Source: Aureobasidium sp. EXF-3400 (lineage: Eukaryota > Ascomycota > Dothideomycetes > Dothideales > Saccotheciaceae). From it: 64,000 bases of DNA. Under the pieces are notes generated by a model. That model saw only the letters and a program-made list of their open reading frames with translations. It had not been told where the DNA came from and did no database searches. Below, piece by piece: positions 1 through 11,166 of the stretch. The DNA lies in assembly GCA_024195585.1 (NCBI GenBank), contig SWBL01000057.1:1-64000 (forward strand). The letters run 5' to 3'. The stretch's first letter is position 1; each line of letters opens with the position of its first letter. A program made the translations under genes and the position numbers.

Positions 1-1289
1 TTTTTGAAGTTTCCCCACAGATCCTAGCCAATCACGTACTAGAGCGAAGAAAGTAAGAAAAGCCGACGAGCCCTCATCTCCTTTTGTTCTGCTGTTAGGG
101 GCATTGTAGATAGGGAAGACTGCCATCAGACGGTATTGAAAGTGTAGTACGTCTCAGAAAGCCATTCCGCTAGAAGGGCCTACGTTGATGGACAAACAGC
201 TTCCAGGTTTACCTGTCGGCTCCGGCTCGATTGGTTTGATTTCCCGAGACCCTCAGCCCATTCAACATATCATCAAGCTGCTCCTAGATTCCGCTCCGTG
301 GTCAACAGATTGTGACGTTCTCGAGATACCCTGGCGGCAGGAGAAACTCGACGCCATCCGTAAGCGTGCGACGCCAATGAATGAAAGGCTAGTATTCGCG
401 CTGATGAAGGATGATGGTTATCTGATTCCCGATGTCCCGACGAAGCAGGCTCTCGCGACTATGGAACAATCTCTAAAACTCTGCGGTCACGAGGTGAGTC
501 CATACTCCACTCCTGTCTCCAGGTGGTATGTGGAAGGATGGTCTTGACCGTGTACAGGTCGTTGAGTGGAAGCCGCCATCACACAAGATTGCCACTGAGA
601 TTCTAGTAAGCTTGTTTCTCTTGACTTGTGACGAGCACACAATGACGTGAGATCCATTCAGTTTCAACTATTTGGCTCGACCTCCGCCAAGTGTATTCGC
701 GACGCAATCGATGCTAGCGGAGAGCCACTAGTTGATCAACTCAAGGATTGGTATGAGCAGGCAGACTCAGGCTCACTGCCAACTGAGGATTTCTGGAAAC
801 TTTGTGAAGAGCTTCAAGAATACAAGCGTTCTTACATGAAGTATTGGTTATCCATGGGTGCTAAGACTGCCTCTGGTCGAGCAGTAGATGGAGTCATACT
901 ACCCGTGTCGCCACATGCTGCTACGCAGGAAGGAACAGATCGATACTTCGGTGAGAACTGATTTCGTCATCAATCTTTGTAGCTTCGCTTACCAACTGAG
1001 ACAGGATATACGGCGGTAGCCAATGCGCTGGACCTTCCATCTTGCACTTTTCCAGTCACAGGTCGAGGGTCTGTATCTGACATTGAGCCAAACGAGTGTC
1101 AGTCATGTTCGTCTCGCCCCGCGCAAGATCCAGACTGACCGAGTGATACTAGTCTCTGTCGATCATAGTCAAAGACTTCCCGTAGGGCTCCAGGTCATGT
1201 GCCGGCGACAACAAGAAGAAGAAGTTCTTGCACTAGTCCAAGTCATTAAAGAGGCTCTTATCCAGACCTACGATCATAGCGGTAGTTAG
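1..1289 (+). pseudogene. Decayed amidase (amidase-signature / FAAH-like family), C-terminal half
   Basis: The readable C-terminal half of an amidase-signature hydrolase, which would cleave amide bonds with a Ser-Ser-Lys triad. Exons run from about 140 to 493, about 560-605, 656-951 and 1003 onward. Intron boundaries look intact (gtgagt near 494, gtaagc near 606, gtgaga near 952). Recognisable blocks are LPGLP...GLISRDPQ, APWSTDC...EIPWR, SGEPLVDQL, DGVILPVSPHAA, NALDLPSCTFPVTG and LPVGLQVMCRR. It is broken in at least two places. In-frame TGA at 137-139 blocks the 5' side, and bases 80-135 only faintly resemble the Ser/Gly catalytic stretch. The frame is also lost between about 1095 and 1170, so the C-terminal block lies in a different frame from NALDLPSC. 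The N-terminal half lies outside the window or is gone. I call it a pseudogene; sequencing indels are the alternative. Confidence 0.72.
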
Positions 1290-1536
1290 GCCAATAGAGT
1301 CTTTTCTACCACCATTCGGCCCCGAATCTCGCCAGGATCCATCCTTTACGATGTAGCGAAGGAAACCGCCCTCAAACTCTCTACAAACTCTCCCTGGTTG
1401 CAACAATTCAACATGAGGGACCAGCAGTAGATGTAACAGATCTCGATTATGGAGGCAAACGATCTTTGAATTTACAAGCTCTTAAAGCGAGGCCTGCAAA
1501 CTTTGCTTTATGGCGGATCGTCGTGGGGCTTCCTTC
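1290..1536. other. Short intergenic stretch between amidase remnant and GH105 gene
   Basis: No reading frame with recognisable protein similarity. The stretch separates the converging 3' ends of the amidase remnant (plus) and the GH105 gene (minus), so it probably holds only 3' UTR. Confidence 0.5.
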
Positions 1537-2880
1537 TCATCCGCATAACTTCTCGAGCTCCAGGCTGGCAAGTACAAAAGCACTGGTACCGATCAAGCTA
1601 TTGTTAACAGTCGGTCGCTCGAAATAATACTGCGAGAGCCCGGTCAACATTCACCATTTGTCAATAATCATATCGTGACTTACCTTCGCATTGACGCTCT
1701 GTCCACTCAGACTTGCAATTGAGCTCGTCCCACCGAGATCCAGAGTGCCATTTTCACCACGGTTGATCTGCGTCTCGAAGATATTTTGCCAGAGTCCAAC
1801 CCCTGCTTTAATAGCTTTGTTTTGAAGTTGTGTGTTTGGGAGGATGTCTAGGCGTACGGATCTTAGCAGAGAGTATGCAGTCATCAAACTCGCACTGGCC
1901 TCCACGAAATTCTTTGACTCATTGATGGAAGCGCCGGGAAGATCTACCACTTGCCAGACGGAGTATTTACCATTGATTTGCAGCCCGCGCTCCAGAGCGA
2001 TGAGTTGAGCTTCGATCAAATTGTTGGAGAGAAGTTTCATATTGATGTATGTGATCTTTGCCTCTAGTGTCATTGAGGAGGAGGGCAGTGATTGCAAGAC
2101 TTCAATGGTATTGAGCACACCTAGTGTATACCAAGCCAATGAACGGCCCCAGACGGATGGACTTGCACCAGTCTCCGGGTTCGCCCACGAGTGTGCTCTC
2201 AGCGCGTCGTAGCCATGCACCAATAACCCAGTACCGTCATCGCAGACCAAGGACAAGATCTCGAATTGCTTTTGGACTGCCACAGGCCCGAAGATATCGG
2301 AATTGCGAGTTTGGTTTGCTGCACTGCTCAAGACGGCGAAAGAAGGGTATGAGTACATGCCGTCTGTATACGACAAATTGCGGTATGCGGTTATGTTGTT
2401 GCGATTGTCGTAGTACCAGAGTCCTCTATTGGCGTTTCAGGGTTGTTCTACCAGTGAATCCTGCAAAGCAGATATAGCGAACGCCAAAGATTCATCACCA
2501 GTTTCTTCCCATTGGTGGATCATCTCAGTACCAATAGATAATCTGTCAAGCGGCAAGCCCATAGATGCAGTGATATTCGCAAAACGCGGGATGGCACTTG
2601 CGACACTGTTCTGTAGGTATGACGTCCATTGCTGCTTGTCGGCCGTGTTGTTCGTTGCGGCAATGCTCTCTCGTAATGCTTGGTAGAAGATTCCGAGTTC
2701 GATCAATCCCGTCCCAGAAGAACTTGCAGCTGCTCCTTGGTTTCGCGCGATGTTGCTTGCGATCATCGCTGATGCTTGCCCGTGTATGTTTTGCGGGCAT
2801 TGTAGCGTTTGTGCAAGGACGCCAGATGCAGCGAAGAGTGGAAGTAGCTTCATTGTAATTATCGTGCTAGTCTTGTTCAT
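1537..2880 (-). pseudogene. GH105-type unsaturated rhamnogalacturonyl hydrolase interrupted by one in-frame TGA
   Basis: Six-hairpin glycosidase of the GH88/GH105 type, which removes unsaturated uronic acid from the ends of pectin (rhamnogalacturonan) fragments after lyase action. Exon 1 is 2880-1684 and exon 2 is 1629-1537, with a 54-bp intron (gtaagt...cgcag). A signal peptide follows Met at 2853 (MKLLPLFAASGVLAQT); Met at 2880 is in the same frame. Family landmarks are SYTDGMYSYPSFAVL, WGRSLAWYTLGVLNT, FVEASASLMTAYSLL and the C-terminal NNSLIGTSAFVLASLE in exon 2. Codon 148 (2437-2439) is TGA, and the frame stays open and homologous on both sides (EQP, stop, NANRGLWYY). CGA to TGA would explain it. 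Everything else looks intact, so this is a recent loss, a polymorphism, a sequencing error or a readthrough codon. Confidence 0.82.
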
Positions 2881-3232
2881 GGTTTCTTTTGCAAAGAGCG
2901 TAGAGAAAGAAGTCGGGAAGAACGGAAGGTTGTCATGATTTTCGACATGAACGAGTTTCGATGACGTAGTGAAAATTTTGCTTATAATCTGTAAGGTACC
3001 GCTATCTCTTATGAAAAGAAGGATTGCTATACAGTATGAGGTTTAGTCGTAGGACCAATTGCCACTTTAGCTACTCTGGCTGGGAGTTGCTGACTTCAGT
3101 CGTGAAAACGCGTGCCGGTCGCTAAATGGATAGTTCTTATTGATCATGCTAACACTCATTCTACAGAGCTTGGGCCATTCTTTATGCGTGATTGTCGCAC
3201 TGTGTCTCTTTTGGTTGTCGACTCCGTTAAGA

Positions 3233-4084
3233 CTAATAATCAGCGTCTCTCAGATATTTGGATAGTTCGTTCTTGCAAGTCTCTTTGTCGAACCCACTCT
3301 CTGGCCACCCATTTCGCTTATAAATCTCGTAGACCTCCTATACAGCAAGTTAGCAATGGTAGTCCCGCATTCTCCATGACTTTAGCGTGAAACATACCTT
3401 TGTGATCTCATCGTCAATTTCAACGTCTCCATCGTCGTCATCCTCCAGCAGCCCATTTTCTTCAATGACATTGGATGCCCTAGTGAAATAGGTTCCTCCA
3501 TCTCCGTGCGATTCATCAATAGCCGGTGCGACCATCCATATCAACTTCTGATACAGCTTCTGCCATCTTCCGAAAAACAGCCCAATTCGTGCCGTAGGAA
3601 AAGCCGTCCACTTGTCATTGTCCCCAAGGCGTTCATAGGTGTCCCAGTTGCCTTCGACGTTGTTCGCGAGAATGTTGTAGCTAGTCACGTCTCCTGTCTC
3701 AATGTCTAGCAACAGATAACAGCCATCACGATCCGTGGGGTCTGCAATGGGGATGATGTGAGCTGGCAAAGACTTGATGAGATCTGGGTTGTTGTTGTAG
3801 CATGCGCCTTTGTGATACTGGATGCATTCGCTTCCGTCGTCAATGGTCCAACCATTACGGATGCTCGGGTTTTCCAGGTACGGAAGGTGGCAGAGGAGCT
3901 CGATCGCTTCCTCAGACCTGCCACGACTCCTCAACTCGGTCGCGTCGATATTGGGCCAGCCATCGTTTTCTGGAGCGAAGACCAACGCGTCTTTTTTGAG
4001 ATAGGGGAGTCGGTTGTAGAATTTATAGAAGTCCGTTATGGCAGCGATGATCTCACGGCGGGAAGATGTCGATGATTGAGCCAT
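3233..4084 (-). CDS. Conserved fungal hypothetical protein
   Basis: I recognise this as a conserved but unnamed fungal family: FYNRLPYL...LVFAP followed by GWPNIDATELRSRGRSEEAIELL. Exon 1 is 4084-3398 and exon 2 is 3337-3233. The 60-bp intron (gtatgt...gtatag) splices the C-terminus to EVYEIYKRNGWPESGF and ends at TAG 3233-3235. The start is Met at 4084 (MAQSSTSSRREII); an upstream in-frame Met at 4096 is possible. The protein is about 263 residues, has no signal peptide or membrane segment and is probably cytosolic. An acidic stretch (LLEDDDDGDVEIDDEI) lies just before the intron. The function is unknown. Confidence 0.78.
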
Positions 4085-4261
4085 GATTTGACACAAATTT
4101 CATGCGCGGGCGAAGTAGGCGAGGGAGAGGTTTGACTGTGCCGTGCGGAGAGCGTCGAACGTAGAAATTTGGGGCGTCAGACGGGACGAGGGTAAATCTC
4201 AATAGCATCCGGGTCAACCCGTCTATGTTATTCGATAATACTGAATAGCTTTTTTGGGGCA

Positions 4262-5150
4262 CCGCTATCTAGGAGTTTGGAGAGATGCTATCAGGTTTTT
4301 CTATTGTGGAATAACCAGGAGAAATTCGGCAGCTACGCCAAAGCCGTCGTTGAGCTGGAAATGCATCCGGCCTTTGGGCATGACAGGTCCCAGGCTATAC
4401 TTCTCGATCACGCTGGTATTATTTGAGACATGAGTGGAACGACTTCTCCTGCTTGTTCGTCTACCCTCTGTTGTGGCACCTTCTGTAGCCTTTGCTCTTG
4501 TCTTTCAACACTCAGTCATTGTGAGTGCATCATACTGACCGACTCACAGTCTCAAGCAGCAGCAGCAACATAATCGAAGGTCAACGCCAATAACCTGTCA
4601 GCTATCGATATCATATGGAAACAACAGGACACCACATAGATACAAGCCGTTCGGTTTCGAACTGTATCGTCAGATCTTGACAAGCATCACTGAAAGGCAA
4701 GTGCAAAGAGTAGCGGAACCATGTAATGGCCATGACGACAAAAGCGTTGCAGCTGACTTCAATGTCGCCTTTGCATGGCAAAGTGGCCATCCGACATCGT
4801 CCGTTATAGCGCTGAGCAATTTCACAGGTGGGACAGCGCGTTTTCGGCCGAGTTGCAGCCAACTATCTTGTGGGTATACAGATGGGCTTCGTACAGATGG
4901 AGGAAGCAATGTGTCTCTCTACTACAGCCTATGAGCTGATAGTAGTGATCGTAGCTATCACAGTCTTGGATAAGGCACTGTTCAAAACATGAACATCCCT
5001 AGGGATTAGGTAGAATGACCTTTGGATTTCCAGAAGATACTATTGCTGCAGAATTAGTACGTCCTCCAAATTATGACTACCACTGTCGTCAAATGCTTAA
5101 ACCACTGACTGTCAACTATCAAACCCTCCACTCTGGCTTCGGCCCTAGCT
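4262..5150. other. Gene-free stretch
   Basis: Only short overlapping frames on both strands, none with recognisable similarity, signal peptide or convincing splice pattern. It lies between the 5' end of the hypothetical gene (transcribed leftward) and the 3' end of the peroxygenase gene. Confidence 0.5.
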
Positions 5151-6783
5151 CTACTTAGTGATACCAGCCTGAGTACTCTTCTGATAGCCAGGGAACATCA
5201 TCAGCTGCTCATCATCGACGTGCTGCAGCTGTGGGCAGCCCAGAACGCTTAGTACGCTGCCGAGGGCCTTGTTTACCACGTTGAACACGCTTAGCGCGAG
5301 GTCTGGCTTGGCCTGTGCAGCGAATTGGAACGCGAGGCAAGCGGCATTGTTGCCCTGAAGCAATCCTGCAGCGTTGAAAGCGCCTTGGGTGAGGTTGGTG
5401 ACATCAACACCGGTGAAAGTATTAGTCTTGCCAAGGTTACCGCCGATGTTGAGGAACTTGGGCTGTGGAAGACACAAATGTTAGCTATTTTCTCCAATGA
5501 TCAAAGACAGGGTAGTTCCTCCTGCACCCGATTTACGTACGTGAAGAAGTGCAGCATTTACGAGATCTGCCGTGAAGTAGGGAATTGAGTAAGGGTATGC
5601 GATCGCGCGTTTGTACTAGGACAGTTATCAGCTGTTGTCTTTGCGTCACTCTTTACTGTTGTATCTACCCAGTTGTCGGGAATGTGCTCTTGGCCTTGGT
5701 TTGCCACATACGAGCCCTGTGAGCCGGTGATACCAAACCAGGATTTGATCGTGTCGTAGCTCAGGTAGCCGTATGGGGCTTCGGCCGAGTGGTTGGCCAT
5801 GAAGCGGTAGATGAATGTGTATCTGATTGAGACTTAGCATACATCAATACGCGAAGACGACTTTCCTTACGCTGCAGGCTGTACTGCCACACCAGTGAAT
5901 GGTCCATTGAAGAAGTAAGGGTTGTTGGCTGTACCGGTTAGCATGTTTCGCGCATTTTGGAGCGGCTTCATATCCAGTTGTACTCACCAACCTGGGTGTC
6001 AAATCTGACTGAACGGAACGCAGTGAGACTATCGAGAGTCACCTGACCGCCAGGTGACATGCTGATGAGTTGCTCGAATTGCTTAGCAACAGTCTTGTAG
6101 TCGTTGCCTGCTTCGTACAAATCAGGACGAGTTGGCGAAGCATCGCTTTCGTACCTGGATGCATGATTAGGAGTTTCCCTCAGGCGTAAAACGTGGTTGT
6201 GGGTCACTCACTTGTTGTGCGAGCCAGAGATACCGTTGCCTAGACTGGAGAGAGGACCACCAACACCTGGCCCCGGTGTGCCACCGATCGACCAAGACGT
6301 GCCATCGCCGTCGACAGCGGCGCCCAAGACAGCGAGGAAGGCGGCGAGGTCGGTCCCCATACCCACGACCTCCTCAGTAGTATCGATGAACTGCTGGATG
6401 GTAGCATAACCGTTGTGCGGCAGAAAGTTGTGGTTTGCAAAAGCGTTCAATCTGAAAGACGATGTCAGCAAACGATGGTGATGGAATAACGAAGGTGAGC
6501 CTTACCCAGGGCAGGGACCGCGCAGATCGTTCGGTCCTGGTGCAACATATTCGTGTCCACTACCCGCACTGATGTTGACGTATTGCTCCGCAGCGTTAAA
6601 GATAGGCACCGGCTCAAAGACAGCCTGAGCGGCAGCGGCGCCAGCTTGTCTTGCTTGGAGTACCTCGTTGGCACGAGCCTGAAGCCCGGGGTGGAACTTG
6701 ACAGCTTCCAGAACACTGGCAGGGAAGGCTGCAGTAAGGGGCGCAAGGCCGAGCAGAACTTTGAGTGTTTGGGACATGATCAT
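5151..6783 (-). CDS. Secreted heme-thiolate peroxygenase (unspecific peroxygenase / chloroperoxidase family)
   Basis: UPO/chloroperoxidase-type enzyme that uses H2O2 to oxygenate or halogenate organic substrates, probably extracellular. Exons are 6783-6506, 6451-6212, 6154-5988, 5928-5871, 5822-5657, 5615-5541 and 5462-5151, giving 1296 nt and 431 aa with every phase matching. The N-terminus has a hydrophobic leader (LKVLLGLAPLTAAFPASV). The heme-ligand PCP motif sits in RGPCPGLNAFANHNFLPHNG (Cys about residue 91, split by intron 1). The acid-base region is SGSHNKYESDASP (Glu about 175). C-terminal landmarks are YSIPYFTADL and KFLNIGGNLGKTN. Met at 6777 is an alternative start. Single frames hide the middle exons, so a naive ORF search would miss half the gene. 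The substrate cannot be read from sequence. Confidence 0.9.
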
Positions 6784-6856
6784 TCAATGTAAGAGTATGT
6801 CGAGACAATCTTAAGGGTTGGAAAAAATTGAAAGATACCAAGCAATCGGCACCTAC

Positions 6857-6863
6857 CTTTATA
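6857..6863 (-). promoter_or_regulatory. TATA box of the peroxygenase gene
   Basis: TATAAAG on the minus strand, about 75 bp upstream of the proposed start at 6783. Confidence 0.5.
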
Positions 6864-6869
6864 TGCTCT

Positions 6870-7960
6870 CATCGCCTGTCTTGTTGATCTTATGGCAACT
6901 TCGGCGTGCGTTGGTATGCATGACAATTCGTCGAAGGATCTACATGCGACATGGCACGAAAGGGGAACGCTTCGCAGTTCGTTGCAACGTGGAACGCAAA
7001 CCTTGGTATATCGCGAGCGATTCGCAGGATATCATGCCTCGGCAATGTCTGCAGTCGCGCGACGAACAAGTTGTTCTGGATCAGCGGTGAAGATCAGCCC
7101 GAAGATCTCACCCACTTGCGGAAGTCGCCTCATGCAGGCGTGGTTGCTTCAATGAACCTTGCTGTATTTTACCTAGGCATTTCTCGAAACCCCGCAACCC
7201 CAGAGTCACGACCCCAGACTCCCCGAGCCACGGAAGGCTTAAAGTTTGGATGTGTCTCATTGGCAGGTGCTGCCAATCAAGACTCCTGAAATGACCATGT
7301 CGACATGCTCGTAGCGATCATTAGTGCAAGATTGGCCATAGGGAGCTACACCACTTCTGTCGCACCCTATATCAGCACGACTGAGCCGAGGTATATCAAG
7401 TGATCCACGCCTATCTTTGCACACAACACACTTTGTAAGGAAAGCGCGGGAGAGTGATTTGACTTGCCCCCTTAAACATCAGTACGCGAGCGATCCTCGC
7501 TCTCTGAGTGGCTTGTCGATCAAGCCGCGAGCGGCCTCATGTATTGCGTGAACAGCACGGTGTTAAGGGCGTACATGAGCTGAATTGAGTTGGTTTAGTA
7601 CATGCTTTATTCTTGCGAAAACCCTGGACAAGGTAGAAGAGGAGGAAGAGGTCGAAGCGCTCGTGCTGCTGCTAGTGTCGACGGCTTAGTTGGTTGCCAC
7701 TGGAGCAAGCACTCAAAGAAGGACCTGCTCGATGTCCTTTTGATCCACGCAGCGGCATACAATCGGATTCCGAACACGCACTGATTTCGTCGAATAAATC
7801 AGCACTGGAAGCAGAACACTTCGTTCATGTCCCCCAGCAGGTTCGTAGGCAGTACCCTAAAGTTGACATAATAAATTTCTCCGTGTCTTGATCAAAAAGG
7901 GTTTCCACATTTGCAAGGATTACCGCTAAGAGTCCTTGACAGCGAAGCCTTCCGAATTTC
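6870..7960. other. Gene-free stretch
   Basis: About 1.1 kb with only short unconvincing frames on both strands. It contains the upstream region of the peroxygenase gene and the 3' side of the NTF2-like gene. No repeat, tRNA or transposon remnant was seen. Confidence 0.5.
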
Positions 7961-8687
7961 TCAAGACACAATCGTCTGGTTGTGCCTCTGGAAACAAACT
8001 TTCTGTCCTAGCTCGTAAGAGAACTCCAAATCATTGAACTCTCGATAGACTGTCAAGATCTGGGACTGGTCACTCGTCATGATCAGGTAATCGAAACCGG
8101 TCGTACCAATCATATCACCTGCCACGTCTGACCTGAGGTCCGAGGATCAGCTGGGTAGCTTGGTTGAAGAACGTGAATGACTTACAGTCCGTCTGTCGGC
8201 CCAGCCCACTCGTAGTAACCTTCATATCTCCATCGCGCAGCGATCTGGTTGCAATCATGCACAAGATTGAGGACGGTAACCGTGATATTGACTATATCAG
8301 GATTGCTCTCGTTCTCGACTTGTTGATCAATCCAATCGGTGCGTGTTGCGGCAGTTGCTGTCCCTGGAGGCTGAAGGAATGCTATCAGTATATGGCGAGT
8401 CGCATGCATGGTTATAATCTTACCGGATTGTCTGGTGGGGGCGCCCCGACGTAGTTGTCAGAGTCTGAGTATAATTGGAAGTCGGGCGCAAGAAGCATCA
8501 TGGCGGTATCATTGTAGTATGAATTGTTGAGCCATGCTGATGGTGGTTGCACGTTCAGAGGCAGCCAGGTGTCGATAATGCGACGAGCTTCTGTGCTATC
8601 CAAGCATGATCGGTTGTTCGAATGGTCTGGTACAACAGACAGTGTGAACAAGCCAGTAATGCATAGGATATACTGTAAAGGTCTCAT
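7961..8687 (-). CDS. Small secreted NTF2-like (SnoaL-fold) protein
   Basis: Small secreted protein resembling the fungal NTF2-like family that opens with a C-L-(T/D) motif after the signal peptide (here RSCLDSTEARRIIDTWL). Exons are 8687-8424, 8370-8186 and 8132-7961, giving 621 nt and 206 aa. The start MRPLQYILCITGLFTLSVV is a good signal peptide. An in-frame extension back to 8816 exists, but a TATA box at 8758-8766 fits transcription beginning downstream of it and favours 8687. The core includes DFQLYSDSDNYVGAPPPDNP, TVLNLVHDCNQIAARWRYEG and GTTGFDYLIMTSD. NTF2-like folds can be small-molecule enzymes or binding proteins; which applies here is unknown. Confidence 0.8.
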
Positions 8688-8757
8688 GTTGGGATCCGGC
8701 CAGTTTCTGGGGATAAGCGGACGAAGCATGAGCTGCTTCAGATGTAGCGCAAGACGA

Positions 8758-8766
8758 CTCTTTATA
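8758..8766 (-). promoter_or_regulatory. TATA box of the NTF2-like gene
   Basis: TATAAAGAG on the minus strand, about 70 bp upstream of Met 8687. It lies inside the longer open frame and so argues for the shorter start. Confidence 0.55.
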
Positions 8767-8816
8767 CCCAAGCACATGCGAGCAATGAAATCGTAGAAGT
8801 CACGTTGTCCGAACAT

Positions 8817-9966
8817 CAGCTTCTCCGCACAAAGCTGAAGCGTCAGTATGGGCAGCTGAGGGCAGGGATCATCCTTGCAACTGTCGGAGGGCTTTTACAC
8901 ATGAAAAGCTTCGAAAAAAACTCATAACTCAATGGGGGCTATAATCCAGGTTTGCAAGCCTAATTGCAGTGCGTCGGGATTACAGAGATAGCAGGTTCTG
9001 GATATATTGCATATCTTCTCCTTCGATCGCAGCCAAGGCAACACGTCGTCGACGCTTGCACTTAGGCTCTGAGGGATAAGATAATGATGGGGATCTGATC
9101 ATGCAGTCAGCTTGAAGGGTCAAATACAGTAAGCCGCATCCCCAAGAGGGTCAATTAGCAATGCATTTCACTGTCATTGGCACATGCACTTTGGTCTCTG
9201 CTGACTAACGAAAATGCAGCTTCTACATTGAGTAACATCAGGGACTGTAGTATAGCATGATCCTGTTGTCACCGTGATGATTTGTACCGGAGGTGGAACT
9301 AGTACGCGTGATTGTCGGGGCTTGGAAGACCTCGGAGCTGACGGAAGATACTGACCGACGTTAATTGCTAGCAATGATATCGGTGAGCAGATCTCGCAAC
9401 CTTCATGCGAATATCGTTGACGATCGAGTCTCGGAAACTCGGAAACTCAAGCCCGGCAAGTGCGGAACGATCTACCCCTGTGTAGCTGCTTGGGAGCCGA
9501 GTTGTGCTGCATTCTACCAAATGTCAATCCCCGGAGTTCTGGCCACAATAGGAGCTGACACTTTGAACTTCTGACGCCAGCTACAATATGTTCTCCGTTA
9601 TCAAAGTCATCGAGAGCTGACTCGGCTCTGGACACTACAGCTGTAGAACCTGCGGAAGCGGGTGATACCATCAAAGACTCGCGACATCGCCTGTGACAGT
9701 ATCGACTTCGCTCAGTCGGTGGTACGATACTTTTATGTGGTCCATTCGGAAGCCTATGCAAGTAGGTAATATCCGGAACCAAAGGCATCAGCTTCTTCGG
9801 GAAGAATCTCTAGCCCAAAAGTGATGCGTATACTATTCGATGAGGAGAGGAGTTTGCCGACTCAAACGCCCGTCAAGCTTGACTTGCATGATTCTAATAG
9901 CTGCCGTGAGATCTGCAGGGTCCAGCAGCTTTTCCATGAGCTAGTCCTGCCTTGTTTCTTGTGAGC
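8817..9966. other. Gene-free stretch
   Basis: No convincing gene. Short minus-strand frames at 9174-9374 and 9447-9788 were considered; neither has a supported start, signal peptide or known domain. Confidence 0.45.
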
Positions 9967-11166
9967 CTAATAGTCTTTGTTAGGAGCACGATCCCATGCT
10001 ATCAATTCGTTCCCAAACTTCAAAGCGTCCATCTTCTTTTGTAACACAGACCTCTCGTAAACAGGCTTCCCTTCTTTGTCGATACTCATAATAACGGGAC
10101 TTGGTTCGGACAGTTCAGGGATGTCCACGAGCGATGCGTCATCGTTATTGGATACGGTGCCTTGGATCGCTTTCCGCTGCTTCACCCATTCATTTAGGTG
10201 CTCGCGGAAAGCTGCAAGGTCGTTGTCAAGACTGCGCTCCACAGGCCACTCTTCGAGATTGAGGATTGCATCGGGATCCTGCTTGTCATGTGGGACTTTC
10301 CGGTATGAGTAGTCCAAAGTGACGATCTCGTACAAGGTGAACACGACGCCTTTGACATCGTTTCTCGTAGGGATGCATCCTGAAAGGCCGACACGAGCGC
10401 CGTAATCGAAATCAAAAAGCCGTATCTTTTCATCTCCCGAGCTGGAAGGTTCACGATCCACAAGAATGTTGCGTGGAGCTATGTCTCGATGCACAATCCT
10501 CAATTCCAGATTCAGATAATCGACCACAGAAGTGAGTTGCTGCAGCCAGCTCAATCGGAAAACTCGTTGGTGGTCTTCTTCCAGGGTACCGCCGGACACG
10601 TATAGGGTGGTATAACCAAGAACTTGCGATCGTGGGTCGTCCAGAACAACACGGTCCAGTCGTATGAGGTTTGGATGACAGGGTAAACTTTTGAGCAAGT
10701 GCAATTCCCTCCAGATTCGAAGTCTCCTTTGGAAAATCATGCCGTACTTGAATACAACCATTTGTTGATCACCAGTCTCATCTGTGTAGCGCACCAGATC
10801 GACCGCTGGCCCAAGTCGATCCAACTCCTCCAACTTTGAGAGCTCGATGACACGTGAATTCTTTAGAGAGGGCGCATCTGCAAAGCTTGGATAGTAGACT
10901 GCGGAGCTGTGATCCTCCTCGAGGTCCGAAGTTGTCGACACGAGGGCGCCGTTGACATCCACAACGATGGTGTGGACGTCGTGATCGATGTGATTGATGT
11001 GTTTCTTGAACACATCGATCGCCAAATCCTCGTCCTCCTCGAAAACGCTCGTGTGTCCGACGACGGTGTACAATCGACGCTGATCCCAATCGAATATTCT
11101 TGTCTTCCACGTGGGGCCAGTGATTCCTATGCCCGCTATCCAGAACCTGTCGTGGGGGTCTATCAT
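9967..11166 (-). CDS. Protein-kinase-like protein with DFD in place of DFG
   Basis: Single-exon 399-aa kinase-fold protein of the expanded fungal APH/FunK1-like group. Visible kinase elements are the putative ATP-binding Lys in MVVFK (residue 140), the helix-C Glu in IWRELHLL (154), the catalytic loop HRDIAPRNIL (226-235, Asp 228, Asn 233) and the metal-binding DFD at 252-254, where DFG is usual. Residues 1-110 form an N-terminal region without recognised domain. The tail after about 320 is acidic and ends with a charged segment. Since Lys, HRD Asp, Asn and the first Asp of DFD are kept, activity is plausible. The substrate is unknown; protein or small-molecule phosphorylation are both possible. 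Confidence 0.8.
   Translation of the reverse strand: MIDPHDRFWIAGIGITGPTWKTRIFDWDQRRLYTVVGHTSVFEEDEDLAIDVFKKHINHIDHDVHTIVVDVNGALVSTTSDLEEDHSSAVYYPSFADAPSLKNSRVIELSKLEELDRLGPAVDLVRYTDETGDQQMVVFKYGMIFQRRLRIWRELHLLKSLPCHPNLIRLDRVVLDDPRSQVLGYTTLYVSGGTLEEDHQRVFRLSWLQQLTSVVDYLNLELRIVHRDIAPRNILVDREPSSSGDEKIRLFDFDYGARVGLSGCIPTRNDVKGVVFTLYEIVTLDYSYRKVPHDKQDPDAILNLEEWPVERSLDNDLAAFREHLNEWVKQRKAIQGTVSNNDDASLVDIPELSEPSPVIMSIDKEGKPVYERSVLQKKMDALKFGNELIAWDRAPNKDY

Noticed and set aside
1..3000. Repeat-induced point mutation as cause of the two broken genes
   Set aside because: Only one clear C-to-T type stop is seen, and in CpG rather than the usual CpA context; no repeated copy is visible in the window.
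9174..9374. Minus-strand frame with PPPVQIITVTTG and several Cys, like a secreted-protein fragment
   Set aside because: No signal peptide exon or consistent splice model could be found.
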